From Morella rubra (lineage: Eukaryota > Streptophyta > Magnoliopsida > Fagales > Myricaceae), in contig CM025855.1 of assembly GCA_003952965.2 (NCBI GenBank), forward strand, positions 29,726,835-29,790,834: a stretch of DNA of 64,000 nucleotides, written 5' to 3'. Made by a program: the position numbers and the translations under genes. The notes beneath the pieces were generated by a model. The model ran no database searches and was not told the DNA's origin. It saw nothing but the letters and a program-made list of their open reading frames with translations. Positions 34,102 through 46,265 of the stretch are shown here, one piece after another. Within the stretch, counting starts at the first letter, position 1; each line of letters begins with the position of its first letter.

Positions 34102-34987
34102 ACAAGATCATCCCGATCAAAAGATTAAAATTACAGAGTCGCAACGGGCGTAAAGAAATAAGCAACTAACGTAAAGGAGAAAAAGAGTCGCAAAGCAGAA
34201 TAAAAGCAGGAATGCTACAAGGACCAAAAAAGCCAGTAAACATAGAACGAGCAGCCCACTGAGCCAGCAGATGGACTTGCGGGTTTTTTTTTTTTTTTTT
34301 GAGCAAAGACATACTATTATTAAACTAAAAGAAAGTACAAATAGATTACATCAAACCCCAAAGGGGGTTCAAAAACTGCGTAAACCCAAGGAAACCAGAG
34401 TTCTACGGCCTTGATTTTTTGCAAACTTTTTGAAAATTAATGATAATGATTGGCATTTGCCAATTTTTCTTTAGATACCCCATTATTTATAACAAATTTA
34501 TAGATAATATTCAAAAAAATGAAATCATAATCCTGAAAAATTGACTCAAGCGATGATACCTAAATAAATACACGTCTATTCCAAGCTGGATTTGTTGAGT
34601 TATGCAACTCTTGGAGGATTTTTCTTTCTTTCCTCTTTTTGTCGCAAATCCAGTAGGTTTTAGGCAAAATGCTTTGGAGGAATTTTGTCATTTTCATGGC
34701 AGTACTACACTCCAAAATACTAATTTTAATTTGGACTCAACACATGGAAGGTGTCCTTGGTGCAAACTATTATGATTAGAACCACAAACAGCCACCATTG
34801 GCAAATCTAAAACTACAACTAAGAGGAAGCTCAAGTTAATGTAGTCCCACGAAATTCGGGGAAGCTTGCTGGTTAAGTCTCCTGGGAATCTTCCTGCTCA
34901 CTTGCAACAAAGAGTTAGCATTGCACTCTCTTGCTGTCCAACTAAGGAATTCATCTCATTTCATTTCCACACTCTAAAGAAAGCACT
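34102..34987. repeat. amidase upstream region, copy 3, left part
   Basis: This restarts with GAGTCGCAAAGCAGAATAAA at about 34186, carries the T run at 34284-34300 and proceeds as in copy 1. It is interrupted by the CACTA element after AAGCACT (34981-34987) and resumes at 46266. Confidence 0.8.
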
Positions 34988-34997
34988 CACTACTAGA

Positions 34998-35215
34998 AAA
35001 TTGACTTTTAGTGACGAAATTGAATTTCGTCACTAAAAGCTAATTTTTAGTGACAAAATGCTATTTTCGTCACAAAAAAAGGTTTTTTGTGACGAAACTA
35101 CTTTTCGTCACCAATTTTGTCACTAAAGGTTTTATTTGTGACGAAATAAAATTGTTGTCACTAAAAGTTAATTTTTGGTGACGGAAAGTTCGTCACCCAC
35201 CGATCGATCGGAAAT
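34998..35215. repeat. CACTA left subterminal repeats (TTTAGTGACGAAA type)
   Basis: Short copies of TTTAGTGACGAAA and its complement alternate, making a chain of small hairpins. The right end (46070-46255) holds the mirror set. Such repeats are the usual binding sites for the element's own DNA-binding protein. Confidence 0.8.
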
Positions 35216-36290
35216 CATGTAATCGACCGATCGATCGGAATCGTAACCATCTGCAAATACGAAAATCGATCGGTCGTAACCGTCTGCAAATACGAAAATC
35301 GATCCGATCGATCGGTAAGCGTAACCGTCAATTTTTTTGAATCGCCGTTCAACGAATGGGAAGACGCCACGTGTTAGAACATAGCGATCGATCCCCATAA
35401 CTACCGATCGATTGGTACGAACGATTATATGAAACCGCCGAAGTCATTTTTACCGGTTATCTCTCCACGAAATCTCTCGAATCCTCTCAAAGTGCAAGGA
35501 GCCATTTCGTGCTGCATTGTCTTCCAAAGTGCGTGGAATCATCCTTCATTGTCTTCTACGTCAAAGGTACGTACTTATATTGTTTTTTAAGCAATATTAA
35601 GCGGTTGTTCACTAGCGAATTTTTAGTTTACGTTTTCTAATTTGCTATATCATCCATTTAGGACCATAAAATGTATTTATTTTATTGTTGATGTATGTTT
35701 TAAGAGTTTAGGATTGTTTTGGGATCAATTTTGGGTGATTTTGGGCCTGTTTTGGGGTTTTGTAACGTCTGTGTGTATTCGTTCCCGTAACGATCGATCG
35801 CCTCCAGAGGCGATCGATCGCTTTGTAAGTGGTAGGTCCAATGATCGATCGGTTAAATTCACCGATCGATCGCTGAATTTGGTACGGAGCGATCGATTTT
35901 TAGTGAGCGATCGATCGTCTCCTCGAAACTGTGCGTTTCAATTCGGGACGATCGATCGTTTATATAGACGATCGATCGGTATATTATCGATCGATCGCTT
36001 ACACCTAAGCGATCGATCGGTAAGCTACAATGTGAAGCGTAGCGTTTTGATTAATGGCGATCGATCGTATTTGTGGCGATCGATCCCTTAGTGATACTGT
36101 GCGTTTGGTTGCATGGACGATCGATCGTCTGTGCACTGAAACGCGTCGTTTTAACGATAGCGTTCGATCGGTCAAATTGATTGATCGATCGCCATTTTAC
36201 GATCGATCGGTAGTTACTAACGATCGATCGGTACGATCGATCGATCGATCGGTACATTTAGTGATCGATTGCTATGGATGGTGATGGATC
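35198..36290. repeat. CACTA left GATCGATC palindrome array
   Basis: About 25 sites, exact or one base off, share the core CGATCGATCG. Many extend to perfect 12-mers such as GCGATCGATCGC, ACGATCGATCGT and CCGATCGATCGG. They are spaced mostly 17-45 bases apart, densest at 35790-36260. ORFs across the array are an effect of the repeat. Confidence 0.9.
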
Positions 36291-36411
36291 GCTTTTTGTT
36301 TCAACTTCATTAATAATTACGTGATTGTGATTACTTTTTTTTTTTAAGTAATACGTTATTGTGATTACTTATTAACACATATTTATATACAACTTTTGCA
36401 GTATACATAAA

Positions 36412-37517
36412 ATGTCAGGAGTTAAGCGTGCACGCACAAAAGAACCAAGAGCAAGAAGTCGCTGATCCAATGATGACCTTGGAGAGGCGAATGGAGTACC
36501 TGAGGGGGCGGCCAGTGGCCAAAGAGCGTCCTGTGACGCTCTCTGATTTTGACCAGTTATTGTACGAGGAGCACTCCCTCTACCAGCTCTTCGAGTAAAG
36601 GGATTTCTTCATCAGCTCTCGTGGACTGAGGGGTTTTGCGTGGACGCAGTTGTGCAAGATTTCTTCTGTGCACTCGTCTCGGTAGATAGAGCACCTGAGG
36701 TGCAGCTAGAGGTGCGAGGCGTGCAGTTCTTATTCTCGGCAGACGTCATTGCCGATTTCTTAAACTGCCCCGGCCCGAGAGCCCCTGTTTCCCGGCGGTA
36801 CCCCTGACGGATGAACAGAGGACATCAGAGCAGGATTTGTGGACGCTGATGACTGGGAAGACCTCTGCAGTGGTGGGCAGCATAATCAAGCAGAGTGAGT
36901 TCAGTGAGTTTTGGTGGATTTTGCACCTTATCTGGACGCCGAACGTCGATGGCAGAACTCATTCCACCGAGTGCCCGTTCACGAGAGCTCAGTGCATGCT
37001 CTTACTGGGTCAGCAGACGCGGATAGATTTTTCCTGTACATGTTCGAGCTGATTATGGATGAGGCTTGGGAATTAAGGAATATAGCCTCCCATACGGCGT
37101 GTTTCTGACTCAGTTCCTCATTTCTCGGGGAGTCGTGATCGCTGCCTCGGATACACGTAAGGAGGTTAAGTCGTGCGCTGAACAAGTCCTGCAGTGCCCC
37201 CTCCATGGGTGGCCCAGCTATTTGCGGACCTCGACAGCCGTGTCAGCGCGACTATGAAGGCCACTCTACAGCCTGTTGAGAGGCAGATGCAGTCATTAGA
37301 GGAGCAGCTGAAGGAGCTCCGGACCGCCTTCGATGGGGAGTGCACTGTGACAATGCTGCGCAACAAGTCGGTCGTGGCTCATATGGCGGACGTCAACGAG
37401 CAGCTGGAAGAAATTAAAAAGACTCTGGATGATTTCAAGATGGAGGCAGATCCACAGAGGATTCCCGGAGATATTCCTGATGACGTGGCCACTTTCCGTG
37501 ATGCTGTTCGACGTTGA
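36412..37517 (+). pseudogene. CACTA-borne plant-transposon-protein ORF (PF20167-like) with coiled coil, broken
   Basis: The ATG at 36412 opens MSGVKRARTKEPRARSR. Across several frameshifts it continues with ERRMEYLRGRPVAKERPVTL, a helical block (VVQDFFCALVSVDRAPEVQL, GVQFLFSADVIADFLNCPG), RWQNSFHRVPVHESSVHALT and a C-terminal coiled coil (about 37194-37517, SVIDQLEEQLKEL-like heptads, LNEQLEEIKKTL). The first part resembles the same family as the 3' ORF of the Copia element at 7212. Function unknown. It lies in the element's transcribed half on the same strand as the transposase. Confidence 0.45.
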
Positions 37518-37844
37518 TGAATTTTTATGTTATTTTTTTATATCTATTTGGGACATACATTTTGATTTATGGTTTTATTTATCTGTTTGAGACATTTGTG
37601 TTTATTTGGATTTGGTTTTTTTATTTACGTATTTGAGACATTTCTGTTTATCTGTGGATATGCAGAAGAAACTTTGATTACAGTTTACGTGTTTTTCTAT
37701 TTGTATTTCTTTATCGACACTTATATAAGTAAAATGACCAATATACCCTTTGGTCGGCAAAAATAACGAAATAAGTGGTTTATCAAATAAGTAATATAAG
37801 AATTTAACAAGAAATCGTTTTTTATTTTTCTGTTTTACAACTAA

Positions 37845-38470
37845 ATACACCGATCCATCGGTGTTGTCCGTCGTCGTTTGGGTGCACTAACCGATCGATC
37901 GTTATATACACCGATCGATCGCTACATTAGTTTTTCATCTAACCCTCATTTTTTTAAATAATGTGAGTTTAAATGATTAGAAACATAGAAATATATATTA
38001 ACAAAGTATGTTAGGATGTATTTAGATTACATAAAAACATATCAAGTACATATCATTAATTTTTAAGAAAGCATGTATAAGTTATACATGTTGCAACATA
38101 GATGCATTTTGTTTGTGTTAGTATGAGTAAGGTATTAAGATGTTAGAAACTAGTGACATAACGCTTATTTAACACATGATTATAATTCATCAGTATGAGG
38201 TATGTATTAATATGATATTATAAGTAAATTAATTTTAATAATTAAGTCATTTGTTAGGCTAAAAACGTTTTTTAATAATTAGGTTAACCGATCGATCGCA
38301 TTATTGGCGATCGATCGGTACATAACGGTGTCGTTTAATATTTTGGTACCAATGGATCGTTAATTTTGGGCTTCATGCGACGTCGTTTTAAACGTAACAC
38401 CGATCGATCTCTAAAATCGGAATTTTAATGCTTGGTATCGATCGGTAATATTACCGATCGATCGGTGTTT
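37845..38470. repeat. internal GATCGATC sites, group 2
   Basis: Scattered CGATCGATCG sites lie at about 37892, 37912, 38288, 38307 and 38452, with degenerate forms between, in AT-rich sequence 2.9-3.5 kb from the left end. Intervals between have no ORF of interest. Confidence 0.75.
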
Positions 38471-38980
38471 ATCGCGCTTGAAATGCCAGGATGCTCTAAA
38501 GCCGTGGGTGAAGCAAAAACACACCCACGGCAAGAGGAAACTAGAGACTCGCGGCAAGGAGCTATTTTTCCCTTTAATTTTGTCAAAATACCGTCCTTTT
38601 AGTTGTGAGAGTGTTTAGAAGTCCTTAAGGTTAAGCCCAAGCTCAAATTCATTGGTTTTTTAACCGGGTGAATATTGAAAAATTTGGCGACATTTGTGAG
38701 ATTTTGGTGTGATTTGGTTCGTTTTGGTCTACATTTCGTGCAAAAGGTAATTGAATCAACCTACACTACGATTTTGAATGATTTCGTTGGTTATTTGGTG
38801 TTATTTTTATTTGTCTATTTGTGGGTATTGTGGATTGGATTTGTGATGATTAGAGCTTATTAGAGTATTTTTAATATGTATATTAGAATTAGTATTGCAT
38901 GAGGATGATTTGTGAGTGTTTTGGGCGTGGATTTGAGTGTGTGGGAGGCTGGCAAGCTGTTTTGTCGATCTGGGTTAGTC

Positions 38981-39105
38981 ACGATCGATCACCAGATTCT
39001 GACGATCGATCGTGTGTTAGATGGAGGTTCAGCGATCGATCATCTATATAATGACGATCGATCGGTCTTGAAACGATCGATCGTCTATAGTATCGATCGA
39101 TCGCG
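38981..39105. repeat. internal GATCGATC sites, group 3
   Basis: Six sites in 125 bases (about 38983, 39003, 39033, 39055, 39074, 39094), each CGATCGATC with G/T/A after it, lie 0.74 kb upstream of the transposase start codon. The position suggests a promoter-proximal control region, by inference only. Confidence 0.75.
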
Positions 39106-39846
39106 GGTTAGGGCAGATTGCAAGTTATTGACCTTGTGTAGCATTTATTCTATTCTCATGTTTAATTATTGAAGTGCTTGAGTTCTGGAAATGAATCATG
39201 AAGTTTGAGAAGACTGGAGGATGATTATAGGAGTGTTTTTTTTAATAGTGATACATGTATAATATTTGAGCTTTATATTGAATGTTTGATTATTGAAGTG
39301 CTTGAGTTCTGGAAATAAATTATGGAGTTTGAGAAGCATGGAGGATGAATATTGGAGTGTTTTTGACTTGTTATGTTTGAGTTTATTTTTGGGATATAAT
39401 GTGTGTACCCTTAGACCCGTTCAAGGGTTAAGACGCGATAAATATGCGTTTATCGCGTAATAACCCTTGAATTGTCCACAATATGGACAGTTTGAGATTG
39501 TGTATTCGTGGTTGGACGAGTTCGGTACTTGTGTCCTGTCCAGTCTTGGAGGAAATTCGGTATCATCTACCTTTTGTCTTCTGGGTATACTACTAGCATT
39601 GGTGTATGACGTCATACAACTATCGTTGATGACGTTTGCCTCCAACGCTGGTGCGTGTATTTGGGGACTGGGGGGAGATGCTGCCGAATTTTTTCGAGGT
39701 ATGGATGGACACAAGTTGAACTGATGTTCAACTCCAAATGCACAATCTTGAATGGGATAGGACCTATCAGCTGGGCTTAAAGTCAAGTTACAATGATTGG
39801 GTGTTTATGAATTACTTAATTCGTGTATTTTTTTAGATTGGTGGCG

Positions 39847-42800
39847 ATGGATAAAAGTTGGGTTTACGAGAAAAATCGGTTTGGTGAAAAGTATGCGGAG
39901 GGGGTCCGTGGGTTTGTCGGTATGGCTGCTTGTTGTGTAGACTCTCGGGGTCAGATCAGATGTCCGTGTCGGAAGTGCAGAAATGTAGTGTTTCAAGTGT
40001 TGGATAAAATGGAAGATCATATATACATTAATGGGTTTGATGTGAGCTATAAGTCATGGGTGTTTCACGGGGAGGGTATTCAACTTACTTCAAAGTTGAG
40101 TCAAGAGTCCGGTGCGAGCTTACCATATAGTGATGATGATTTAGAGGGAGATAACTCTGATAGAATGGAGGAAATGTTAACCGATGTTCGTGCCGGATTA
40201 GATGGTGGGGCGGCAAGGGTTGAAACGGAGAACCCTAATATTAAGGAAACCCCCACTTGGGGACCGAAGGCTTCGACACCACTTAATAAATTATGGGAAG
40301 AGGCAGAACATGAATTGTATCCTGGATGTACCAAGTTTAGTAAGTTGTCATTTACAGTCCGGTTGTTGCATGTGAAGTCGGAGAATAAGTTGTCGGTTAA
40401 GGCATTTGATATGATTGTTAAGAGGGGAGACGTTACCGGGATCGTATTACGAGGCGAAACAATTGCGAAAGGATCTTGGGTTTAGTTATGATAAAATCCA
40501 TGCATGTCAGAATGATTGTGTGTTGTTTTGGAAGGAAAACAGTGAGTTAGACAGATGTCCGATATGTGGGGTGTCCCGGTGGAAATTCGAAAATGATTTG
40601 CGCAATCGAATTCCCAGAAAAGTGTTGCGTCATTTCCCTTTAATCCCTAGACTTAAACGTTTGTTTACCACAAAAGATGTAGCAATTGACATGAGATGGC
40701 ATAAGGAAAAACGGGTCGATGATGGGGAGAGTTTGAGGCATCCTGCAGATTCATTGGTTTGGAAGAATTTTGATAAGGACCACGATTGGTTTGCTCAAGA
40801 TGCCCGCAACGTCCGCCTTGGTCTTGCTTCTGACGGGTTTAATCCGTTCGGAAACATGAGCAATGCGTACAGTATTTGGCCGGTCGTTGTGTTTCCATAT
40901 AATTTACCCCCATGGAGGTGTATGAAGGTCCCATTTTCACTAATGACTCTTCTGATTCCGGTCGAAAGTCACCGGGAAATGATATAGATGTATATCTTCG
41001 ACCCTTAGTGGAAGAGTTGAAACAACTATGGGAAGATGGAGTTGAGACACATGACGCTTCAGATGGGACGACATTTAAGATGCATGCAGCTTTGATGTGG
41101 ACCATAAATGATTTTCAGCATATGCCAATTTATCTGGATGGAGTACCAAAGGGAAGTTGGCATGTCCAACGTGTAATTTAGACACTGACTATAAGTGGTT
41201 GAAGCACGGGAGAAGAATGTGTTATATGGGTCATAGGAGATATTTGACACCGGGCATGCATGGAGATATGATGTGGATACGTTCGATGGGAAAGAAGAAC
41301 ATAGACTTCCGCCTGAGGAGTTAACTGGTGAGGACATATTGGAACAATTGACGCATGTCGGGGAGACTATCTTTGGTAAAGCGTCAGGGAAGAATAGGGG
41401 AAAGAAGAAACAATCGTCGGAACGTTTGAATTGGACGAAGAAGAGCATATTTTTCCAACTGCCGTATTGGAGTACATTAGGGTTACGGCATAACTTGGAC
41501 GTGATGCACATCGAGAAGAACATATGTGACAACGTGATTGGGACGGTGATGAATATCGAGTTCAAGACCAGAGATTCAGCGGGTGCACGTAGAGATTTAG
41601 CTGAAATGGGGGTCAAAAAAGACTTGCACTTGGTGCATGACGGTCGGGTTGAATTGATGCCTCAAGCGGTGTATACTTTAATTCGGGAAGAGCGAAGGAG
41701 GGCCTGTGAGTGGTTAAAAGATGTGAGGTTCCCCGATGGTTATGCAGCTGAGATTTCACGTTGTGTGAATCTAGATGAGTTGAAGGTTCTGGAATGAAAA
41801 GTCATGATTGTCATGTGTTCTTGCAGAGGGTTCTTCCAGTGATGATCCGAGGGTTGTTGAAGGAAGACGTGTGTGGCGCAGTGACTGAATTATGTTTGTT
41901 TTTTCGAGAGTTGTGTTCTCGTACGTTGAAGATTTCTGTATTGCAGAGGATGTCAGAAGATATCGGGATAATTTTATGCAAGTTGGAAATGATTTTTCCA
42001 CCCGCTTTTTTTACAGTAATGATGCATTTGGGTCCACTTACCGCGCGAAGCAATGCTTGCTGGACCAGTACAATACAGATGGATGTATCCAGTTGAACGG
42101 TTGATGGGTCGCTCGAAACGGAATGTGAAAAATAAGTCTCGTCCCGAAGGGTCGATTGCAGAAGCGTATATTGAGAATGAGTGTTCGACATTTTGTTCCC
42201 AATACCTCCGAGGGGTCGAAACAGTGTTTAATCGCAGAGATCGAAACTACGATTCTGACGGCGATCCCGAGATACCAGAAAGGTCATTGGATGTGTTCAC
42301 TCAGAGAATTAGATTGCTAAGGGCTGGAAAAAGGACATGACATAGACCGAACAGAGTTCAAGAAAGCTCGGTGGTTTGTGCTGAACAATTGCAAAGGCAT
42401 CAGCAACTACTTAGAGTAAGTAAAATAAAATTTCATAGGTTTTCTATAATATACAGTCGTTGATTAACCTTATCATTACAGTGAACACATGGACGAACTT
42501 CGCGCGCAAGGAGTTGGTAACATTTCTCGTATGCATGAGGAACAATTTCCGGATTGGTTCTTAGGGCGAGTAAGTGTTATTGACAAATAATTCAAATTAA
42601 TTTGTGTCTTTGTTTTTAATGACCTTCTAATATATTGTTGTAGGTTCAAAAATTACGTTCTCAAAATCCATGTACATCGATCGATGAATTGTATTCATTG
42701 GCACGTGGGCCTGATACACGAGTGATGCGTTATTCTGCATGTGTTATGAACGGATGTAGATATCATACAGTACAACGGGAAGAACGTCGGAGAACTCAGA

Positions 42801-43469
42801 ACAGTGGTATTGTAGTACCGGGATCACATGAGGGAAATCCAATAGAATTTTACGGAGGCTTGTAGACATTTATGCCATGCAATACTTGCGGGAAATACTG
42901 TATATTTGTTTAAGTGTGATTGGTGGGACGTCGGAGATCACCGTGGAATTCGTATCGACGAGAACTTTAAGAGCATAAACACTTCCCGACTGTGGTACTT
43001 AGAAGATCCATTTGTTTTGGCTAATCAAGCAAGTCAAGTGTTTTATCTAGTTGATAATCTGCATGGACCTACATGGCGAGTCGTGCAGAAGTTGTCATGT
43101 AGAAATGCATATGACATTCCCGGCCTGGATCCGGATGGTGAAGTTGATGTAAACGTTGAATCGGGAGCAGCCATCGCGAATGAAGCGTATCAAGAGGACG
43201 ATGCCATTGACTTGTTTATAGACTTCCGACAGTTTAACCTTAATCCACTACGGAGGGATGACGTTACGCCAAACGTTATCCAAGCTTCTGAGGCAATTGA
43301 TCGGCGGAAAAAAAGACGTATAGATAGTAATGATGTTTCGGAGGGGGATGAAGCAGAAATTGAAGAGAATACCGAAGAAAGTGGGGACGAAGATTCGTTT
43401 GAAAGTGATAGCGACTCTACTGAGGATGAGGCATCGGGCGATAACGTGCAAGAATCAGATTCTGATTAA
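39847..43469 (+). pseudogene. TNP2-like CACTA transposase, frameshifted
   Basis: The start is ATG 39847 (MDKSWVYEKNRFG). Order of parts: transposase-associated N-terminal domain with CPCRKC (about 39961); the Transposase_21 region with the zinc-binding block CPICGVSRW (about 40558), SDGFNPFGNMSNAYSIWPVV (40831-40890) and GLRHNLDVMHIEKNICD (about 41482); a DUF4218-like part (MYPVERLMGRSKRN, about 42088); then DUF4216-like sequence (FKCDWWDVGD, about 42907) and an acidic Ser/Asp tail to the stop at 43467-43469. Introns fit at 42416-42481 and 42570-42643. Frame breaks near 40430, 40920, 41130, 41800 and 42330 prevent a full product. The family is the element's cut-and-paste transposase. Confidence 0.88.
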
Positions 43470-43590
43470 TAATTTCTTTCATGTATATTTTCTTTCTAAT
43501 GTTGATGTTTGCTGAACTATTTTTACTGTTACTGTCTCGTTTACCATATCTTTATCGTTTATTTTGTTATGTCACAGCTTCTACGGTGAA

Positions 43591-45337
43591 ATGAAGCGTG
43601 GACGAGAATTTCCTTCAGTTACTTCTGGACAGTTGCATAGTTACTATAGAGTCCGATCCCGAGTCCTACCCGAGCGCTCCTTCTCCGAGAGTGAATGAAG
43701 GCATGAGTCAAGGCACGCCAGCTTGTCCTAGTAGTTGTGCATGTAAGAAATTATTCTAAGTTATATTTCAATTTTTTTAAGTTAACCGACCGACTAACTT
43801 TGTTAATTTTATTTTATGTAGCGACATCAGCTTCTAAACGTGGGCGAGGTAGGACACGTGGGGTCAGTTTGGAGAAGAGTCTTGGGTCCAGGTCCCGGGA
43901 AACTATCGGTGCATATCCCGGAGGGAGAGTGTGGAGGAGTGTCTTCCACTGCTGCCACTCTATCGACGAAGATTGGAATGTTGGTCCGAGGGCTGATTCC
44001 GATCTCAGTTAACAAGTGGGTCGATGTTCCTGCAGAAGTGAAGGAGTACATTATGGATCGGGTGTTGGTATGATTAAATTCGTAAACATAGAATTTTTGG
44101 TGGACGCATTTCGTTTATCATTGTAATATTGTATGTTTTGGTACTTATGCAGGACCACTTCGACCTTGACTACACCCGTCATGAGGACGTGAGGACGGTG
44201 GTCGAGACTATGATGACGGCACGTCGAACGCACCGCAACCGAATGCATGCGTATTTTAAGAAGTTCCCGAGTAAAGAGGCGGCATTGCTGAAGCCGCACC
44301 CTGATACCACAGAAGAACAGTGGAAGGAGTTATGCGATCTGTTCACCAGCGAAGCATTTATGGTACGTGATTACAAAAACTCGTTGCTTAAATATTACAT
44401 TCTTTTAATATTTAATTACTTAAAATATCGCAGAAACGAAGCGAGCAAAATAAGAAGAATAGATCAAAGTTGACTGTGAACCACGCTGCTGGTTCGCGCT
44501 CGTTCCAGCGCACACGAGCTTGCATGGTAAGTTAACAACTAAATCTTAGACTTTATTGATATTGTTTGTCAATAACTTTATGCTATTTTCATGTAGAAAA
44601 ATCAAGAAAGCGGCAATATCAATCCTGCAGAGCTGTATAAAAAGAATTATACAAACAAAGATGGGATTTGGACCTCGGAAGGAGCGAGAGAAATTTATGT
44701 AAGTCGCTTTCATTTTAATCTACTTTATGTAATTTATGTATAGTTTATCTACTTTAATGTTTCTGGTAATTATTGTCATTTTTTCAGGAACGGATGGATG
44801 CCTTCCAGCGTCAGTGTGATTTAGAAGGGAAGACTTACACCGAAATTGAAGTATATTCCGAGATATTGGGCAAGAAGTCGGGATATGTTCGGGGATTAGG
44901 ACGGGCGGTTAAGCCTTGCCTTCATCAACTTTGACTACACAATCTTCTGATCTACAGCACCAGCTAGCAAAGGCAAGGGATGAGATAGAGGCGATGAGAG
45001 CTGCTAGAGAAAAAGACTTGCAAGAATTTGCGAAGAAGCAAGCTGAGATGGAGGCCACGCTGAGGGACCACCGTGAGGAGCAGCGGGTGGAGCAGGAGCG
45101 CATCCGAGCGCATTGGAGTGGAGAGGAGCGCATGCAACAGGAATAAGAGCGCATGCGAGTGGAGCACGAGGAGCGCATGCAACAGGAATGGAACAAGAGC
45201 GCATGCGAAAGGAGCAAGAGCGCTTACGGGCAGAAATATCGAAGGAACTGGAGAAGAAAATGTCCTCTGTAATGGAGAAGAAAATGAGCGACATGTCAAA
45301 GCGACTATTCAGCCAGTTTGGGGGTTCAAAAAGGTAG
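43591..45337 (+). pseudogene. TNPA-like / Transposase_24 gene with coiled-coil tail
   Basis: Exons inferred from splice sites: 5' exon to 43742, then 43822-44067, 44153-44362, 44434-44526, 44597-44698 and 44788-45337. They join into VNKWVDVPAEVKEYIMDRVL, DHFDLDYTRHEDVRTVVETM, FKKFPSKEAALLKPHPDTTE, LTVNHAAGSRSFQRT, NPAELYKKNYTNKDGIWTSE and GKTYTEIEVYSEILGKKSGY. This is the plant Transposase_24 pattern. The last exon carries a long Glu/Arg/Gln coiled coil with repeated RMxxE. Frame breaks lie in the first exon, near 44925 and at about 45146-45195. In En/Spm this position holds the protein that binds subterminal repeats, so the GATCGATC or GTGACGAAA motifs are its likely targets. Confidence 0.75.
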
Positions 45338-45544
45338 ATGCATGTATATTGTAATAACTTTTTAATTATGTATTATTACGATATTATTTTCGATTTAATT
45401 ATGGATCACTATATGTTATTATTGATGTTTATTAATGTGAGTATTGTATTATTATTATAAAATGTACGTGTTATATAATATTTTCTATTATTATTGTTTA
45501 AAAAAACAAAAAAAAAATTTTGTTACCACCATTCGATTGGCATA

Positions 45545-46255
45545 TTCAGCGATCGATCGGTTGTTGTTCAACCGATCGATCGTCCAATACAACTGTTCGA
45601 TCGCTAATATTAAAACGACAAAATTACTGATTGATCAGTAAAATAAATGATCGATCGTCTATGTGCAAGCGATCAGTCGGTACTATAATTGACCGATCGG
45701 TGTAGAAATAGACGATCGATTCTCCTTCAAAACCAATCGATCGTCAAATATCACCGATCGATCGGTTTATAAATCATGTTTCATCGCTGCATTAAACGAC
45801 CGATCGTCCATGGCATAACGATCGATCGTGATACTTAAGTGATCGATCGCTTATATAAAGCGTCCGATCGTCGTTGCTGAAGCAATCGATCCTCTATTTC
45901 TTACTGTGCGATCGTTTAAATGTGTCGATCAATCACCAATACGTAACCGATCGATCGTCAATACGTACCGTTCGATCATCTCAAATGTATACCGATCGAT
46001 TGCCTTTCTAATTGATCCATCACTTCGTTTTCACCGACCAATCATCACAAGTACCGATCGATCAGTAAATTTAGTGACGAAAAATTTTCATCACTAAAAA
46101 CTTTTCGTGATGAAATTCGGGTTTCGTCACGAAATACATTTCGTGAGGCTCATTCGCTGACGGAGCTCGTGACGAAAATATTTCGTCACTAATACTTTTA
46201 GTGACGAAATATTGACTTTTAGTGACAAAAGTTTTTGTCACTAAAAGTCAATTTT
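45545..46255. repeat. CACTA right subterminal arrays
   Basis: About 20 GATCGATC sites, more degenerate than at the left, run from 45549 to 46070 and are followed by TTTAGTGACGAAA-type hairpins to 46255. The mirror arrangement to 34998-36290 fixes the element's symmetry. Confidence 0.88.
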
Positions 46256-46265
46256 TTTTGTAGTG

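Larger units (their letters stand above)
34988..46265 (+). mobile_element. 11.3-kb CACTA (En/Spm) element with ACT target repeat
   Basis: It starts CACTACTAGAAAA and ends TTTTTTTTGTAGTG, with inverted similarity over about 29 bases. The 3-bp repeat ACT flanks both sides (34985-34987, 46266-46268). The same locus in the other upstream copies (29537-29550, 53950-53962) reads AAGCACTTATCCCC with no insert, so both ends are exact. Content, left to right: subterminal repeats, a GATCGATC array, a broken ORF with coiled coil, a TNP2-like transposase gene, a TNPA/Transposase_24-like gene, and the mirror-image subterminal arrays. The transposase frame is interrupted, so activity is doubtful. Confidence 0.93.

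Noticed and set aside
35642..36284. ORFs of up to 149 residues with repeated DRS/IDR motifs
   Set aside because: They are translations of the GATCGATC array, open in several frames on both strands. The repeat is DNA-level.
45546..46070. Possible CRISPR-like array
   Set aside because: The repeat core is only 8-12 bases, palindromic and irregularly spaced, in a plant CACTA terminus. It is a subterminal array, not CRISPR.
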